Shown in pieces: positions 1 to 11,654 of a stretch of 64,000 bases of DNA. A program made the translations under genes and the position numbers. Under the pieces are notes generated by a model. It was given only the letters and a program-made list of their open reading frames with translations, was not told the DNA's origin and did not search any database. Origin of the DNA: Pohlia nutans (taxonomy: Eukaryota > Streptophyta > Bryopsida > Bryales > Mniaceae). The stretch is taken from the NCBI GenBank assembly GCA_022496805.1, contig CM040085.1:27743811-27807810 (forward strand), read 5' to 3'. Positions within the stretch are counted from its first letter, which is position 1. Each line of letters opens with the position of its first letter.

Positions 1-3000
1 TAAATTCGTTGAGAAACATGTTTCCGCCTTTTCATTTAACACAAACACAACTAATACAAAGTATAATGCAAGTGTATACATGAGTCTTATTAAATTTAAA
101 CCAAAAAAGCATCAATTTTTTATTCAAGAAAATGTACATTCAATTTCTTCAAAACTCCATTTCTTCACTTAAACAATTTGCAAGAGCACCTGTAGAATAT
201 CACTTGACAAAGCCACTCGTAGTAAAACAATAACTGTAGCAATAGACACAAGTAGCATTTTAAGCTTCCTTATGTAAAGTATTTCAACCAATAATAAAGG
301 CATAGGCTACACTATCTTCTTGAATTATTACCAATAAAATAATATTGTACAAAGTCTCTTCGGCGAATGTAAAATTTGTCCCATCAATTGATTGCTTACA
401 ATCCAACTCTCCTAATCACTTGAACTTGTCATAGAAGGACTCTTTATCAATTCATTGAGATCATGCTACAAAGTACATATACCAAATCTAATTATGTGAC
501 TACTAAGTTTTCATTACCAACATTACAAAACAAAAGAGTTGTAGAAAAGGGGACGAAGGCATGTTCGTGTTCAACAAAAATCCCGTATTACTATATTAAA
601 GTAGGTGGAACACACAATTTCAATGACTTCTTCGGGAACATAACGAGAACCTCCTCATCGGCTCATCTAGGCTCTATACTTAAACATAATACCAATATCA
701 ACACTCCTAATGCTTATAGTAGAGGCATTGTCCTACTCCAAGGTGCAAGGGATCTTCACAATCTACTCATTTTTAGGATACAAGATATCATCATTGTCAA
801 CTACTATAAAGAACAAATTGCTACCAAACCAATATTTCAACATACATTTTATGCTTTAAATATACATTAATTTGTCTAAACTCTTTCCAAGCAAAAATGT
901 TATCAAGTTACAAAAAGTAAAGAATACCCTCGGGAGGTGCACTTCCTCTTATATTTTGCATACACGTGCCCTCATGACCTATTTATTGAGGGACTATTTA
1001 CTTTGCAGAAAAGATTAAAAGGTATGGGATTTTTCAAAATAAAGGTAAATGCTTGTATTTTAATGCATCCTATTAGTAATTATAATATTTTGGGGGAATC
1101 ATTTTAAAATACCCTATTTTACTTATACTGCGTTTTTTTCCTTATACCCCAAGTAACCAATTTTTTGACTATACTCCATTTTTTTCTACTCGGAGCCCAA
1201 TTGTTGTCTATTTTTTTTTCTTACACCGCATTTTGTTTCTTACACCCCATTTTTTTGGTTCTGTAAGCGATTTTTTTTTTCATGAAGGACATTTTTCTTC
1301 TTACAACGATGAATTGTGAAGTTCAGCCACGATGCTAAACTCATATGTACTAAATCAAAACAATAAACCTAAGGCAAAGGCATGCAACTGAAGCATTGTC
1401 TTAGACTGTGAAATGATATTCAAAACAAGCAATACTCCCACACGCCAACGCTCCTTGCAAATTGCAACCCAGAGACCATTGACAACAATGCCAAAAGACT
1501 AAGAATACAATTATACAAAACTCTAAACCCTAAGTTCTAGTGCAGAAAGGAGACCCCATTGAACGATAATTGCTTGAACCCTAACCTCCTCCGGCAAGCC
1601 ACAATGAAACCAAAAACCCTAACGTCCACTACCCTAGCAATCCCCAAGCGTGCGCCAAAGAAAATTGGAAAGAAGATTGCAATTCAAATAACATGTTGAA
1701 ATTTTCCCTCCCGGTTTGTAGGTAGAGAACATGAACTCCACATTGGATACGTTGGTTCAGTAACGTTCAAGCCAACCAGCATGTGAAGTCATCCATCCAA
1801 GCCTTTTCAACAAAAAATTATCTCTTTTCATCCACTAGCACAGACCCTACCCTAGATCCGCTACCCCTAGTAATTGTTCCATGCTATTTTACATGTACTG
1901 GCTAGATAAAAGAGGCCATTATATGTGATGGTGTTTTACATGTAAACATGTTTCACTATTTAAAAACCCCCTATATTATCTGTACGTTTTTTTGCAAAAT
2001 TTATCTACAATGAATATATTAGACCCTATTTTTTATCGCACGTTGTTTCTACGATTTTTGCCAGTGCTCCCCTCGAGAGAATACCCCTTTACTATACATG
2101 TTTTCCAATATAAAAAATGCAAGGCCTTAAAACCCTAAACCGCCTCCCTTGCTCAACCTATTGAACTCTGTGCTCCTCGATTCAACACTCAAACATCTTG
2201 GACTAGACTGCAACCCCAAAATGTTTTTTCTTCTCTTAAACTTGAGATGATGTTGAAGATAGCTTTGGCGTTGTATTTCGAGTGCAAAAAATTTAACGCG
2301 CGATTGGTCACGTCGACATGAAGAAGCTCCACGAAATGCATCGACGACCGGTTTTGAGCCAAAGGACCTTCTGCAATACATGATACAAACCCTAAACACA
2401 TTTGTTGTAGAATGCTTGTTGTGACACTGCACGTTGTAACACTACGATGGTGTGACAATGAATTTCTTGCGCTTGAAGTTACAAAGGTAAAAAGTTTGCA
2501 CCGCCATGTGGTAGGCTACGCAAGCAGTCGCTGCCGCGCATCTGCTATGGTGTGCATTACTATAGAGGATTTACCCTTCCTCCTCCTTCCATGTAATGAT
2601 TTTCAAAGGACAAAAATAAAATATTATTTTTTTGATTATTTTTCCTTAGATATCCTTTGAAAATTTTCAACATAATGTAAAGAATCTTTAAATGAATTGT
2701 GAAACACATGCATTCTAATGAAAAATTTCAAAAGACAAATCTTCACCTATATGAATATCTCAAATTTCCCATATCAAAAAAATACAAAAACTTAACATTA
2801 TGATTAGACTTTTGTGAGTTCATGTATTTTCTACAATTTTTTTGTGAAATTAATGTATGAGAGTTATACAATCATGCTAATAGTACTTGGAGTAGCATGA
2901 GGGGCGTTAATAATATTAATGTTTCCATTAATGTTAAAGATAATATTAATTACGTGTTAGTGCCCCTAACACTACTTTAATTGTTAATGGCATGAATGCT

Positions 3001-4200
3001 TAATTTATGTGCCTTTATATTACAATATAAGAGACATCAATCTACAAAATCAAATTAAAATGAATTTTCTTTTGTCTTTTCATGGCATGGGAACTAAGAC
3101 AAAGGACTAAAACTGTCAAACTTTTAAAGTGCATTGTTTACAACTTTACACGAATTGAACAAGGGAAAAATTGGCATTTACAAAAATTAACCACCCAAAA
3201 ACTTGAAGAATTTTTGTTTGTTGAGCACATCCCAATTTATTTTCACAAAACTCCAAATACTAAAGCTTAAATTGACAGTTTTAGGCGCCTTCATGTGATA
3301 AAAAAATTCATCATTCAAAAACATCTCCCAAAAACCAAGCTACAATAGTTCCTATTCGAAGTAACATATTTAACTTCTAAGCTCCCAAGAGACCATTTTT
3401 TGGTTGCTGCCCATTTTTAATAGGCTACCTGGAACAAAAAATAAGTTGTTGAAAAGATTAAAAAATATTTTAAAATACCACATCAAGTCTACTTTCCAAC
3501 ACAATTTGGATTAATATGTTAATCCGAGTTAAACTCCACCGAGTTTAATTTTTCAAAGTAGATCACCGGCTAGCAGCTCGACGACTCACTTACAAACCCT
3601 AAAACCGTTGGAAAGCCACGAGTGAAACCTATAGTTGTCAATACTATTTTTCTAAACTAGCTCCAACCTAAGGTCCTCATTGGAATTACACATTCAAAAA
3701 CAATTTAGTTCATAAGTTTCATTAAGAGAAATAAAATGTTGATTTAAGTCTCAAAAAGGCTTACTGCTAGTCATTGCAATCCTCAAAGGTCTCCACACTA
3801 GAGCTACATTTGACTTGCAACCACCCCTACGGAGTTCCGCGGACTTGGATGCAAAGAAAGAATAGTAGCAAGTGGGGTAACAAGTTTGAAGCTTTAGACC
3901 TCCGACCAACGTTATCCTTTGACTTCGTCAAGCACGCTAGACCAAGTGTGCACATGTGTGCAAGTATCGGTGGACGCTAAACTTATTAAAACTGGACTAT
4001 TGGAGGAATTGACATTTAATGAAGTGGCCGGGTCATGCCTCATGTAGAAGTCCTTTTGGTTTCTCTTTTATCGTAAATATAGCAACAAATTATAAGGTAT
4101 CTCTGAGATTCTAATTCATGTTCGTTGTAGCTTGTTCCTCTAGATATGCTATGCACAAGCTAGGTCTTTCATCCAAAAGAACCTTTAAGAAGTGTGTCAG
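1..4200. other. Gene-free AT-rich spacer
   Basis: I see no supportable gene here; the open frames are short, lack family resemblance and have no coherent splice structure. Positions about 1100-1290 form a T-rich low-complexity block in which short phrases like CTTACACCCC followed by T runs recur irregularly. Positions 2880-2990 hold AT-rich, imperfect inverted sequence around TTAATAATATTAA. A partial transposable element (listed separately) starts at about 3374. Confidence 0.6.
3374..3570. mobile_element. Truncated TTAA-flanked element (543-bp family)
   Basis: The sequence after TTAA at 3370-3373 matches the left end of the full element at 57609-58146: the terminal CTAAG, an ACCATTTT-GGT-GCTGCCC block, then a shared stretch reading AATCCGAGTTAAACTCCACC near the break. 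Homology stops at about 3570, so only the left third is present. The terminal CCCC is changed to CTTC, indicating an old copy. Confidence 0.6.
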
Positions 4201-4244
4201 TTCATATACATCTCCTTCCGTTGGACGGTGGTCGATTTGCAAGA

Positions 4245-4725
4245 TTTGATTTTGATTAGGTACTACAGTATGTTGGAACATTGATGAATTTAAATAAAGC
4301 AAGCAAACTTGCACCCAATGATGCATTTACTTTGTTAAGAAGGAGAGACACCAAAACATTGTTAGGAGATTATATTGGAGCAATGGTCAATCTTCATTAA
4401 ACAAACGAATTTGCACCCAATGATGTAGGTACTTTGAAATCAAGAATGGCCAATAAAATAATGATGAAAGACTACGTTGCATTATTGATATATTTTTAAT
4501 AAAACAAATGAACTTGCACCCAATGACGACTATATCTAAAGGTAAGAGGAGAAATTAAAAAGTCTTGGGAGATTATATTGAAGCATTAGAGTATTTCAAT
4601 AAGATAATTTTTTTTTTGCATCTAATGATGACTTTACCTTGAAGGCAAGGGGAACACTAAAAAAACAAATGGAAGATTATGTTGGACCATTGATGGATTT
4701 GAACATTAGGTCCTCAAAAGACTTT
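4245..4725 (+). pseudogene. TPR-repeat gene remnant
   Basis: A DNA motif encoding LAPND recurs about every 104 bp (near 4302, 4407, 4509 and 4613). Each unit reads as a tetratricopeptide repeat of about 34-35 residues: PND, then a TL-(K/R)-x-R stretch, then (L/M)GDY or KDY followed by a small-residue helix, then a NLNKA-like segment. TPR arrays are protein-interaction scaffolds, and long arrays with PND...GDY units are familiar from early land-plant genomes. Here the frame is broken by several in-frame stops, for example after NLH near 4399 and at IYF near 4500, and by shifts between units three and four. I therefore call it a pseudogene fragment of three to four repeats. No start, intron or flanking domain was found. 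A non-coding 104-bp tandem repeat is the alternative, but the TPR spacing of conserved residues argues against it. Confidence 0.6.
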
Positions 4726-5017
4726 TTAACATAGCTTTGTGAATGAAGAAAACTATGTTTGAATACTAACTTATTTACTTATTCTGAAGGCAACATTGTG
4801 GCCATAACATTTTTTAAAGTGAAATCTTAGCATCTTTGAATCATATATTTTATTTTGTGTTTTTTAAAATACTAGTTGTCCATGGGTGAGAATCAAAATC
4901 TCCATGTAAAAACGAGAACCACCAATACAAGTGAGAAGACTTCATTAATGTGAAAATTGAAGAGCGTTGGGATCCATTGGCCAATTCCATTTTACTCTTA
5001 CTTTGGATTCCATTTAA

Positions 5018-5748
5018 TCCCTAAATGCCGCCTGGAATCCTGGATCAAAATCTGGCTTATTAATGTAACTCACTATTCAATTCCAACTGCTACATGGATG
5101 ATTTTCATTTAATTTTTGTGTGAAAGATTTTTGTTGGTCATGCCACGTCACTTATATTCAAATCATTCAAGCTATTTTCGAGTTTTATATGGGGTCCCAA
5201 GTACAAAAAGAGTCGTAAAAAGGGTTCACCGTGTAGTGTATTTTGGATTTTTCTGTGTTTTCTAATTAAACTAAATTTAGGTCCTGAAAATGAGTTCTAT
5301 TGCATTTGAGTTCAACTTTAAAAAATGAAGCTTACCAAGTCTAGTTTCTACTCCACTTTGAATTTTTGGAAAACTCTGAAAATTGAGCGTTTTATTAGAG
5401 TTACAAGTTCAACATGTATTATTATGGTGTAGGGGAAAATCTAAATTTAGACACATAGATGATTTTCATTTAATGTAATATTCTTCAATGTAATTTACAC
5501 CTTTGGTAAAAAATAGGAATTTTGAGTACATTTTGTAATTGATATGAATTTTCTTTCAAATCACTTCAGAAAAATCATAGTAATTTCAAATTTTCACCAA
5601 ATGTCTTGAGAAATTTATGATTTGTAGTAGATACATGGCTTCATCTACTAAAAATATAAAATTTGAATTTTTATCTTATTTATAGTACCAAAAATGAGTA
5701 TGACAGGTAAAGCATGATTCCACAGTCATAGGTCCATGCATTTAGGGG
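5018..5748. mobile_element. TTAA-flanked MITE-like element, 731 bp
   Basis: The ends are inverted copies of each other. The left end reads TCCCTAAATGC after TTAA (5014-5017); the right end, read on the other strand, is CCCCTAAATGC after TTAA (5749-5752). No coding capacity is visible. It belongs to the group of elements in this window that begin CCCYTAA next to TTAA. Confidence 0.6.
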
Positions 5749-5762
5749 TTAAGCACTCCTAA

Positions 5763-7705
5763 GAGCATGCCCACCAGTGAGGCTGGTATCCCTATAGTGC
5801 CTTCTTTATGAAATTTGAACACTTCTACGTGAAAATTGACAAGTGTGAGGTCACTAATTAAAACCACATGAGCTTCTATTTGACGTTAACTACCAATTCT
5901 AGTAGGTCATACACATGGCAATGCATGCATGTGTACTGTACATTTGGAAGCCCAATAGTCATCTCTCCTTATTTGATCAGTTTTGTAACGATATGTTTAG
6001 AGAGTGAGTTTGCATATGATGGGAGCTAATTTGCATAGAACTTCAACTTGTACTTTTAGAGCTTTACACTATTAGTTGTCTTGCATCTGTGTGCACAAGT
6101 ATCTACACTATGGAGACCTTTTTTACCAGAAGAGAAGATGGTGAAAGCATTAACTTGACAGCAAGAAGAGAATATATTTTCTATACTTTAAAGAGGGTGT
6201 CCGCATGGAGAAATTGCAAGAGCTTTGTATATTAGTGTAGGAAGTTTGCATAACCTTCGACAAACACATCTTCCTAATGCAAATCATGCAAGTGGAGGTA
6301 GGCCATGGTTAATAACTAGAGTGATAGAATGATCACATTGTGTGCTAGAAATGACTAGAGGAAGATTAGATACTGCTCTAGATGCAGTAAGACAAATCCA
6401 TAAAGACTTTGGATTAGAAGTGAGTGTTCAAACTGCAAGGCGTGCACTTTGTAGAGATGGTTTAGGTACACAAGTGAAGAAGAAGCCACAACTTTCTAGC
6501 AAAAATGTCAAGGCATGTTTAGAGATTACAAGACTCCCCAAAATTGGAGAGTAAATGATTGGAGTCGAGTAATCTTCTCAGATGAGTTTAAAATCAACCG
6601 ATTTTGTTGAGATAGAATGTCTTGGAGTTGGACACATGATCTGAAGGAGTGTTCATCGTGAATTGTTACTTAGACAATAAAACATGCTAGTGGGGGAATT
6701 ACATGTGGGGAAGTATGTGCATTTATGAACCTAGATTGGTATGCAAAGTAGAGGGCTACATAAACTAACATTGTTGTCGGGAAATTTTAGAGCAAATTGT
6801 CGATAGGACAATTCAGAAGTTTGACTTAGACCCTTCTTTTGTAATTTTACAAGAGGACAATGCTCGCATTTATACCACTAAAATGTTTCAGGTGTGGTTT
6901 TCGCAACAGTGTTTCACTCTTCTACCTTGGTCTGCTCAATCGCCCGATTTGAATTTGATAAAACATTTATGGGAAGTTCTCAAACGACGATTAAATCAAT
7001 ACGAGCATCCACCAAGTGAAATGATTGAATTGTGCAATCGTGTGGTAGAAGTTTTCTATTCTATTACTTCAGGTGATTGCAGAAGGCTTGTAGAAAGCAT
7101 GCGACCCCAAATTGCAACTGTGCTAGGAGCAAAAGGAAAGTGGACAAAATATTTAGTGATTCTCTTCTTGGAGTTACAAAACTGATCAAATGTATAAGTG
7201 AACTTTGAAAAAAAAAAAACTCTTATTTAAGCATTGTTTTGGTCAGAATCTTTTTGAAACATGTATGTTCTCACACATAGTATCTCAATAAAATTACTAT
7301 TTACAAGTTCATGTGTTTATTTTTCCCCCACAATTGATTGAATGAAAATTTTGCAAACATTTGATCAATTTTGGAAGGCATTGTATTTTCGAACCTAATA
7401 TACCACCCCAGACCTAAATTTTGCCAGACAAGAGGAGTCTGCTAAAATCCACAAGCAATATAGTCTACTCTCCATAATATGACGATATTATTGTTTCAAG
7501 CAATACACATGTGATGTGTCATTTTTGTAACTAATCTACGCCTACCACCTTGAAATTAGGGCTTCCCAAACATGTCATGATAGAGAGGGACAACTATATA
7601 CCAGCCTCAAATGCTATGGTTGATAAAAAGTCTTCCCAAGTCAAATTAGGACCTTTATTTTTAGCAAGTAAAATTTGAGGATAGTAGTCACTGGTGGGAA
7701 TGCTC
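5763..7705. mobile_element. Harbinger-type element, GAGCAT termini, TSD TAA
   Basis: The left end GAGCATGCCCACCAGTGA and the reverse complement of the right end GAGCATTCCCACCAGTGA differ by one base over 18 bp, and similarity extends to about 30 bp. The ends are bordered by TAA at 5760-5762 and 7706-7708, the 3-bp target duplication typical of PIF/Harbinger elements. Related ends flank shorter elements at 13409, 49876 and 52892. Here the interior holds a separate Tc1-like element, so this is best read as a MITE or Harbinger derivative of about 720 bp into which another transposon inserted. No Harbinger transposase is visible. Confidence 0.7.
5972..7190 (+). mobile_element. Dead Tc1-like (DD34E) transposon
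   Basis: Perfect 18-bp inverted repeats (TTTGATCAGTTTTGTAAC at 5972-5989 and its complement at 7173-7190) enclose a degenerate transposase on the plus strand. Recognisable pieces in order are: an HTH segment with SVQTARRALCRDGL and the QVKKKP motif (frame 6342-6554); the first catalytic Asp in VIFSDEFK near 6565-6590; the second Asp in EDNARIYTTK near 6850-6880; and the C-terminal block SAQSPDLNLIKHLWEVLKRR (frame from 6883). Exactly 34 residues separate the second Asp from the position of the catalytic Glu, which defines DD34E Tc1-like elements. That Glu is Lys here (AAA instead of GAA, in NLIKHLW). Frameshifts, and a stop soon after the first Asp, confirm it is inactive. The 1.2-kb size is normal for Tc1. 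Plants usually carry DD39D mariner-like elements instead. Confidence 0.85.
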
Positions 7706-7802
7706 TAAGGAATGCTATCTGATTGCAACAGAGTGGGACACAGAAGGTTGCATAAGAAACAGAAATGTGTACATACTTGGGATGGCAGAGTTGTTCGAAG
7801 AA

Positions 7803-8563
7803 TCAGGACGATTTCTGTTTCTCGAATCCTGGAGGAACTTCGTCATCCCAGTTGGAAACCTCCACGGCCGACACTTCGGCATCTGAAGGCCCGCAATGGC
7901 ATTGCTGGATGATGTTGTCTACTGCAGTAGAAGGCCCTGAAAACACAGCTTCCACAGATCCATCCGACAGGTTCCGAACGTAGCCATTGAGGCCCAGCTT
8001 TTGAGCGGCCTCCACCGTCCACTTCCGGTAGAACACGCCCTGTACTTTGCCCTTCACCACTACATGCACCTGCAATCCAGCAACGCCACCAGATGTAAAT
8101 AATGGCGATATCCTCATCTTGCAAAACTAATGTCATTCCAGAACTAATCACATACTCCTGTCCCAAAAACAAAAAAAAAAAATCGCGATTACGTAGAAAT
8201 TTTGCGATTAAACCTACAAGAGGGCAATTGGCGCGCCAAAATCAAAGCTCTTCGCACCACAAAATCGCCCTTGAAATTTCTAGGGTCAGGGTTGCCTACA
8301 ACCCTAAATACTTGGCATGGAAGACTTGTCATTTCACAGTCATCTAAGATCGCTATAGGTAGTCTTCATACAACATTTATACTGATCATATAGGATGTGA
8401 TCCAATTCAATGACAATTATACACCATATCAACAATACACCTTATCGACAAAAATCATGACTTTAATTTGGAACAGATCCTAAGTCCAAATCACGACTTT
8501 TTAGTGGGACAGAGGGAGTACTGATTTGGAATCGGAGGCAGCGCTGGGATCTGGATCAGACAT
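7803..8563 (-). CDS. Acylphosphatase (2 exons)
   Basis: Small hydrolase that cleaves carboxyl-phosphate bonds of acyl phosphates. Minus-strand exons are 8563-8522 (14 codons, MSDPDPSAASDSKS) and 8069-7803 (88 codons plus stop), giving 102 aa, the usual length for the family (about 98-102). Exon 2 carries the phosphate-binding loop VKGKVQGVFYR with the catalytic Arg, and GYVRN with the catalytic Asn, followed by the normal GSVE and FSGP segments. The exon 1 start is preferred because it gives a complete N-terminus joined in phase to VHVVV. An in-frame ATG at 8117 would give 104 aa without splicing, but the T-rich stretch ending in GGATTGCAG at 8070 looks like a real acceptor. There is no obvious transit peptide, so it is probably cytosolic. 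The single intron (8521-8070) contains a MITE placed at the donor. The gene is divergent from the lumen-protein gene at 9191. Confidence 0.85.
8155..8518. mobile_element. Stowaway-type MITE in acylphosphatase intron
   Basis: The 364-bp element is flanked by TA (8153-8154 and 8519-8520). Its ends, CTCCTGTCCCAAAAA and (reverse complement) CTCCCTCTGTCCCACTAAAAA, are the CTCCCTC-type termini of Stowaway MITEs. On the minus strand the right-hand TA is the TA of the splice donor GTA, so the element starts three bases into the intron. Confidence 0.85.
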
Positions 8564-9190
8564 GCTGGCAGTGAGAATTCGTATTACTATTGCACAGTTT
8601 ATACGTCGTCGGTGGTTGTTTTTGTTGTTGGAGGAAAGCAAGACAACTCCTTCTACACCAGCGACCTATTTGCAGCTCCTGAAGCACAAATCATCCCACC
8701 CCACAACCCTCAATACCTCTCAATTTTACTCTGCTAACAATTTCCTATCGAACAATGGCATAACATAGTATAGCACATGCGATGCAACTTGAATGTGAAG
8801 TTGAGTCTCTTGAGGACAGAAGAGATGATTGTCTGGAGTAAGTTACAGTTTTGCAGCAAATGGGGACAAGCTGGCATTTGGTGGCATCCACTTGTTGCCA
8901 AGTGTCTCTCTCGCAGCTGGCTAGCGTCATCTGGAACAGTTGGCTTTTCAGTTTTCTTTTCCTTCTGAAAAGAGGAAAGGTGAAAGAGCCCGGGGCGGGT
9001 TCCTCTGGTCCACGCCATAGTCGGTTTAGTAGAATTGCACATTGCAAGCGAACCATCAATCTCTCAGGCTCTAGGAAGTAACGAATAAGTTGACCTAGTT
9101 TTGGGATTCCTTGGCCTCGTGACAGTAGCATCATCGTTGAGTTGTTGCGACGAGCTTTAATTTCTCGGTTGTGAAGGTTGCGGAGTAGGA
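8564..9190. promoter_or_regulatory. Divergent intergenic (bidirectional promoter) region
   Basis: This 627-bp interval separates the start codons of acylphosphatase (minus) and the thylakoid lumen protein (plus), so it must contain both promoters and 5' UTRs. I see no unambiguous TATA box or other decisive element, and transcription starts are not inferable. Open frames on both strands here have no family resemblance. Confidence 0.5.
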
Positions 9191-10700
9191 ATGCTCATGG
9201 CTGTGGGCATGGCTGCTTCCTCAGTCCTCTGTCCGAGTAAGTCTCTCCTTTCAAACCAGGTTGAACCAACCAACCGCACGAGTCCCACAAGGTCCTTGCA
9301 GGTGGTTTGCCAGCAGCGAGACGACTGCTGGGAGAGGAAGACTACTGCTAATCACGTCTCCCGAAGGTACGGCTCGCCTTTCATTGTCTGAATTCAAGCC
9401 TGTCGATCCAAATGCATTTTCAGTGCATGGATTCGCTTTCTGCATCTCTGTTGTGTCAATAGGGTTGTCATGGCGCTTTCTTCCCATTCTCAACCTTCAG
9501 AGAATGGGTACTTGGCACTTTCTCCTTGAATTGTGGAGGACCCATTCTCTGAAGATCGAGAAGCTTCATTTTTCTCCTCCTGAGGTAAAGAACGGGCTTT
9601 TGATTCTCTGAGGGTTTAGCGTATGCCTTGATTGGAAATTCTATAACAGCTATTGTTCTCATTCTTCACATGCATTCAAGGGTGTCATGGCCTGGTTTGT
9701 GGAGAATGGCCACGATTGGCTCTTCAATTCTTTCCCTAAGTTCTCAATCTTTAGAGAATCAACTTCTGGAAAGTGCCCTCAACTTCTCGAAAGTGCCCCG
9801 ACATCTCTACTGTTTCTCTCTGAATTTGCTCCCCCATGATCCTGAGTCCAAAATCTTGTCTCCAAACTACTTGTTCCTGTGTAGAGTTTTCCAATCTTGG
9901 ACTAAAATCACCTTCATTTTCTCAGACATTCTGGCAACCCTAAAAGGGTTATCAAATCTTGATTGTCGTCCTACACATTAGGAGTATGAAAGAAGCAAGT
10001 GCTGGTTGCAATGATCTTAATTATCTCTATTGCTTTGCTAGTCCCTTCGTCGTGGTTGTGGGTGCTACGGTTGCACTTTAATTTTCTAGAATAATCCATG
10101 ACATTTGCATATAGGAGTGAGATAATTCTGATTTTAGTTGATTTTAGAAAAAAAGATGTGTAGAGATAGAGAATAGCATAGCCATATTGTATTTATAAAA
10201 ACCAAAGGTCAATGTAATCAACCACCCTAAACCCTGATCTTTTGAAACAAAATGGCCTACATGGCTTCGTGGCTATTTCGACCTTATGACAAACCCTACT
10301 CGCTATGCTATGCTAATCCGTAGGGTTTGTGATTTCTGAAGGTCTGCTATTCTACATGCTAACCAAAAGCTGCTTTTATTATCCATAGAAAATCATGTGG
10401 CCAAGGAGGTTTGATAATTCATAATTGTCGAGGCTTTGTTTTAAATTCCTGTGCAGGTTTTTGGCAGTGGCAGCTACCTCATCAATAGTAGCCATGGGCG
10501 TGGTCACTCAGCCTGAAGTTGCACAAGCCAGGCGCAACAAGCCACCTCCAGCTGAAGAGAAGAAGCCAGTAGAGCTAGAGGATAAGTCACTGAGTAAAAA
10601 CGAGCAAAGGGTACTTGCCAATGCTCGCCGCAAGGAGGCCATGAAAGCTACAGTCGAAGCTGCAAAAGCAAAGGCTAACTCTATTTCATCTCCTGAATAG
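9191..10700 (+). CDS. Small thylakoid-lumen protein with Tat-type signal (2 exons)
   Basis: Exons 9191-9366 and 10457-10700 join in phase to give 139 aa. The N-terminal ~56 residues are rich in Ser/Thr/Gln/Arg and lack much acid, as in a plastid transit peptide. They are followed by SRRFLAVAATSSIVAMGVV, a twin-arginine motif plus a hydrophobic stretch, and then EVAQA, an A-x-A thylakoidal processing site at about residue 83. The second Arg codon of the RR pair is split by the intron (AG|G). The predicted mature protein is only ~56 residues, highly charged, Lys/Glu/Ala-rich and helical (KNEQRVLANARRKEAMKATV), with a Pro-rich start. I do not recognise the family. A small lumenal photosystem or NDH-associated protein is a guess, not a call. 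The 1,090-bp intron shows nothing recognisable. Splice sites are AAG|GTACGG and GTGCAG|G. Confidence 0.75.
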
Positions 10701-11654
10701 TGAGAAATAGCTCCCAAGGCATCACTGACTGGGCAGCTTTGGTTCTCAGTTGCACTACAGTCTCATGGTTTGATTGTGTAAATCTTGTATCATAATGGTG
10801 ATGATACAGCATGGTAATGTACAAGTGGCAACCATGGATTGGATAAGGAGCCTTGTATTATTTCCCATAACCTGAGGCTGCTTTAAGGTTATGAAAACCC
10901 ACCAGGTAGCAAAATAGGGCTTCCTAAGTATGTACTTTGTACTTCAAGATGAAGATTCAGGAATGACGGTGTGAATGTGAGATACTGTGAGTTACACTAG
11001 AGATATTACGGCCGAAGCTCCTTGAACGATAATGACCTAATGGAATCATTTTGAACACATAGGATTCAGTTTCATAGTGTGAGTATATTACCATTGTCAC
11101 ACTAATATCCAGTTGTTAAAGATTAATTGCATCATTGCTCAATTTGCGCAACAAATTCACATTTGAAAACGAATAAAATTTAAAATAGTAATTGCAGCTA
11201 CCAGGAAGCCCATGATATTGCATATCTAATCTGTCCATGTTGATTGCAGATTGTAAGTAAAAGCAATTTTTCTAAATTTTGTGGTATGATGAGTTCATAT
11301 CGGAATTCACTTTATCAATTGAAGAACTTTGAAAATTTGTATGATCATGGCCTCCATTCATACTACGGATGACAATGTAACCCTTAGTATACAGGTTGTG
11401 TACAGATTTGATTCAATTTGATAATGTGAGTGTCTTACCATTGGCAAATGAATATTTCAATTTGTTAGACTTAAACCGCAAAATGAATCAATCTGCACGA
11501 TAAAATTTGATTGCATTAGGTCCACAATGATATTGCATGTAATCCAGATAAAGAAATGAAACTTTGACAACATTGTTCATAAAGGTAATCATCACAGTTT
11601 ATACACATGAAAGGTAATCATTAATTTGTTGATTTGCATCACCATTATGTCCAG

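Noticed and set aside
7803..8117. Intronless acylphosphatase starting at 8117
   Set aside because: Possible, but the T-rich stretch ending GGATTGCAG and the upstream MSDPDPSAASDSKS exon with a TA-interrupted donor make the spliced model better; kept as an alternative in the entry.
8745..9134. 130-codon minus-strand frame between the divergent genes
   Set aside because: No domain, no matching splice partner, and it falls in the shared promoter region.
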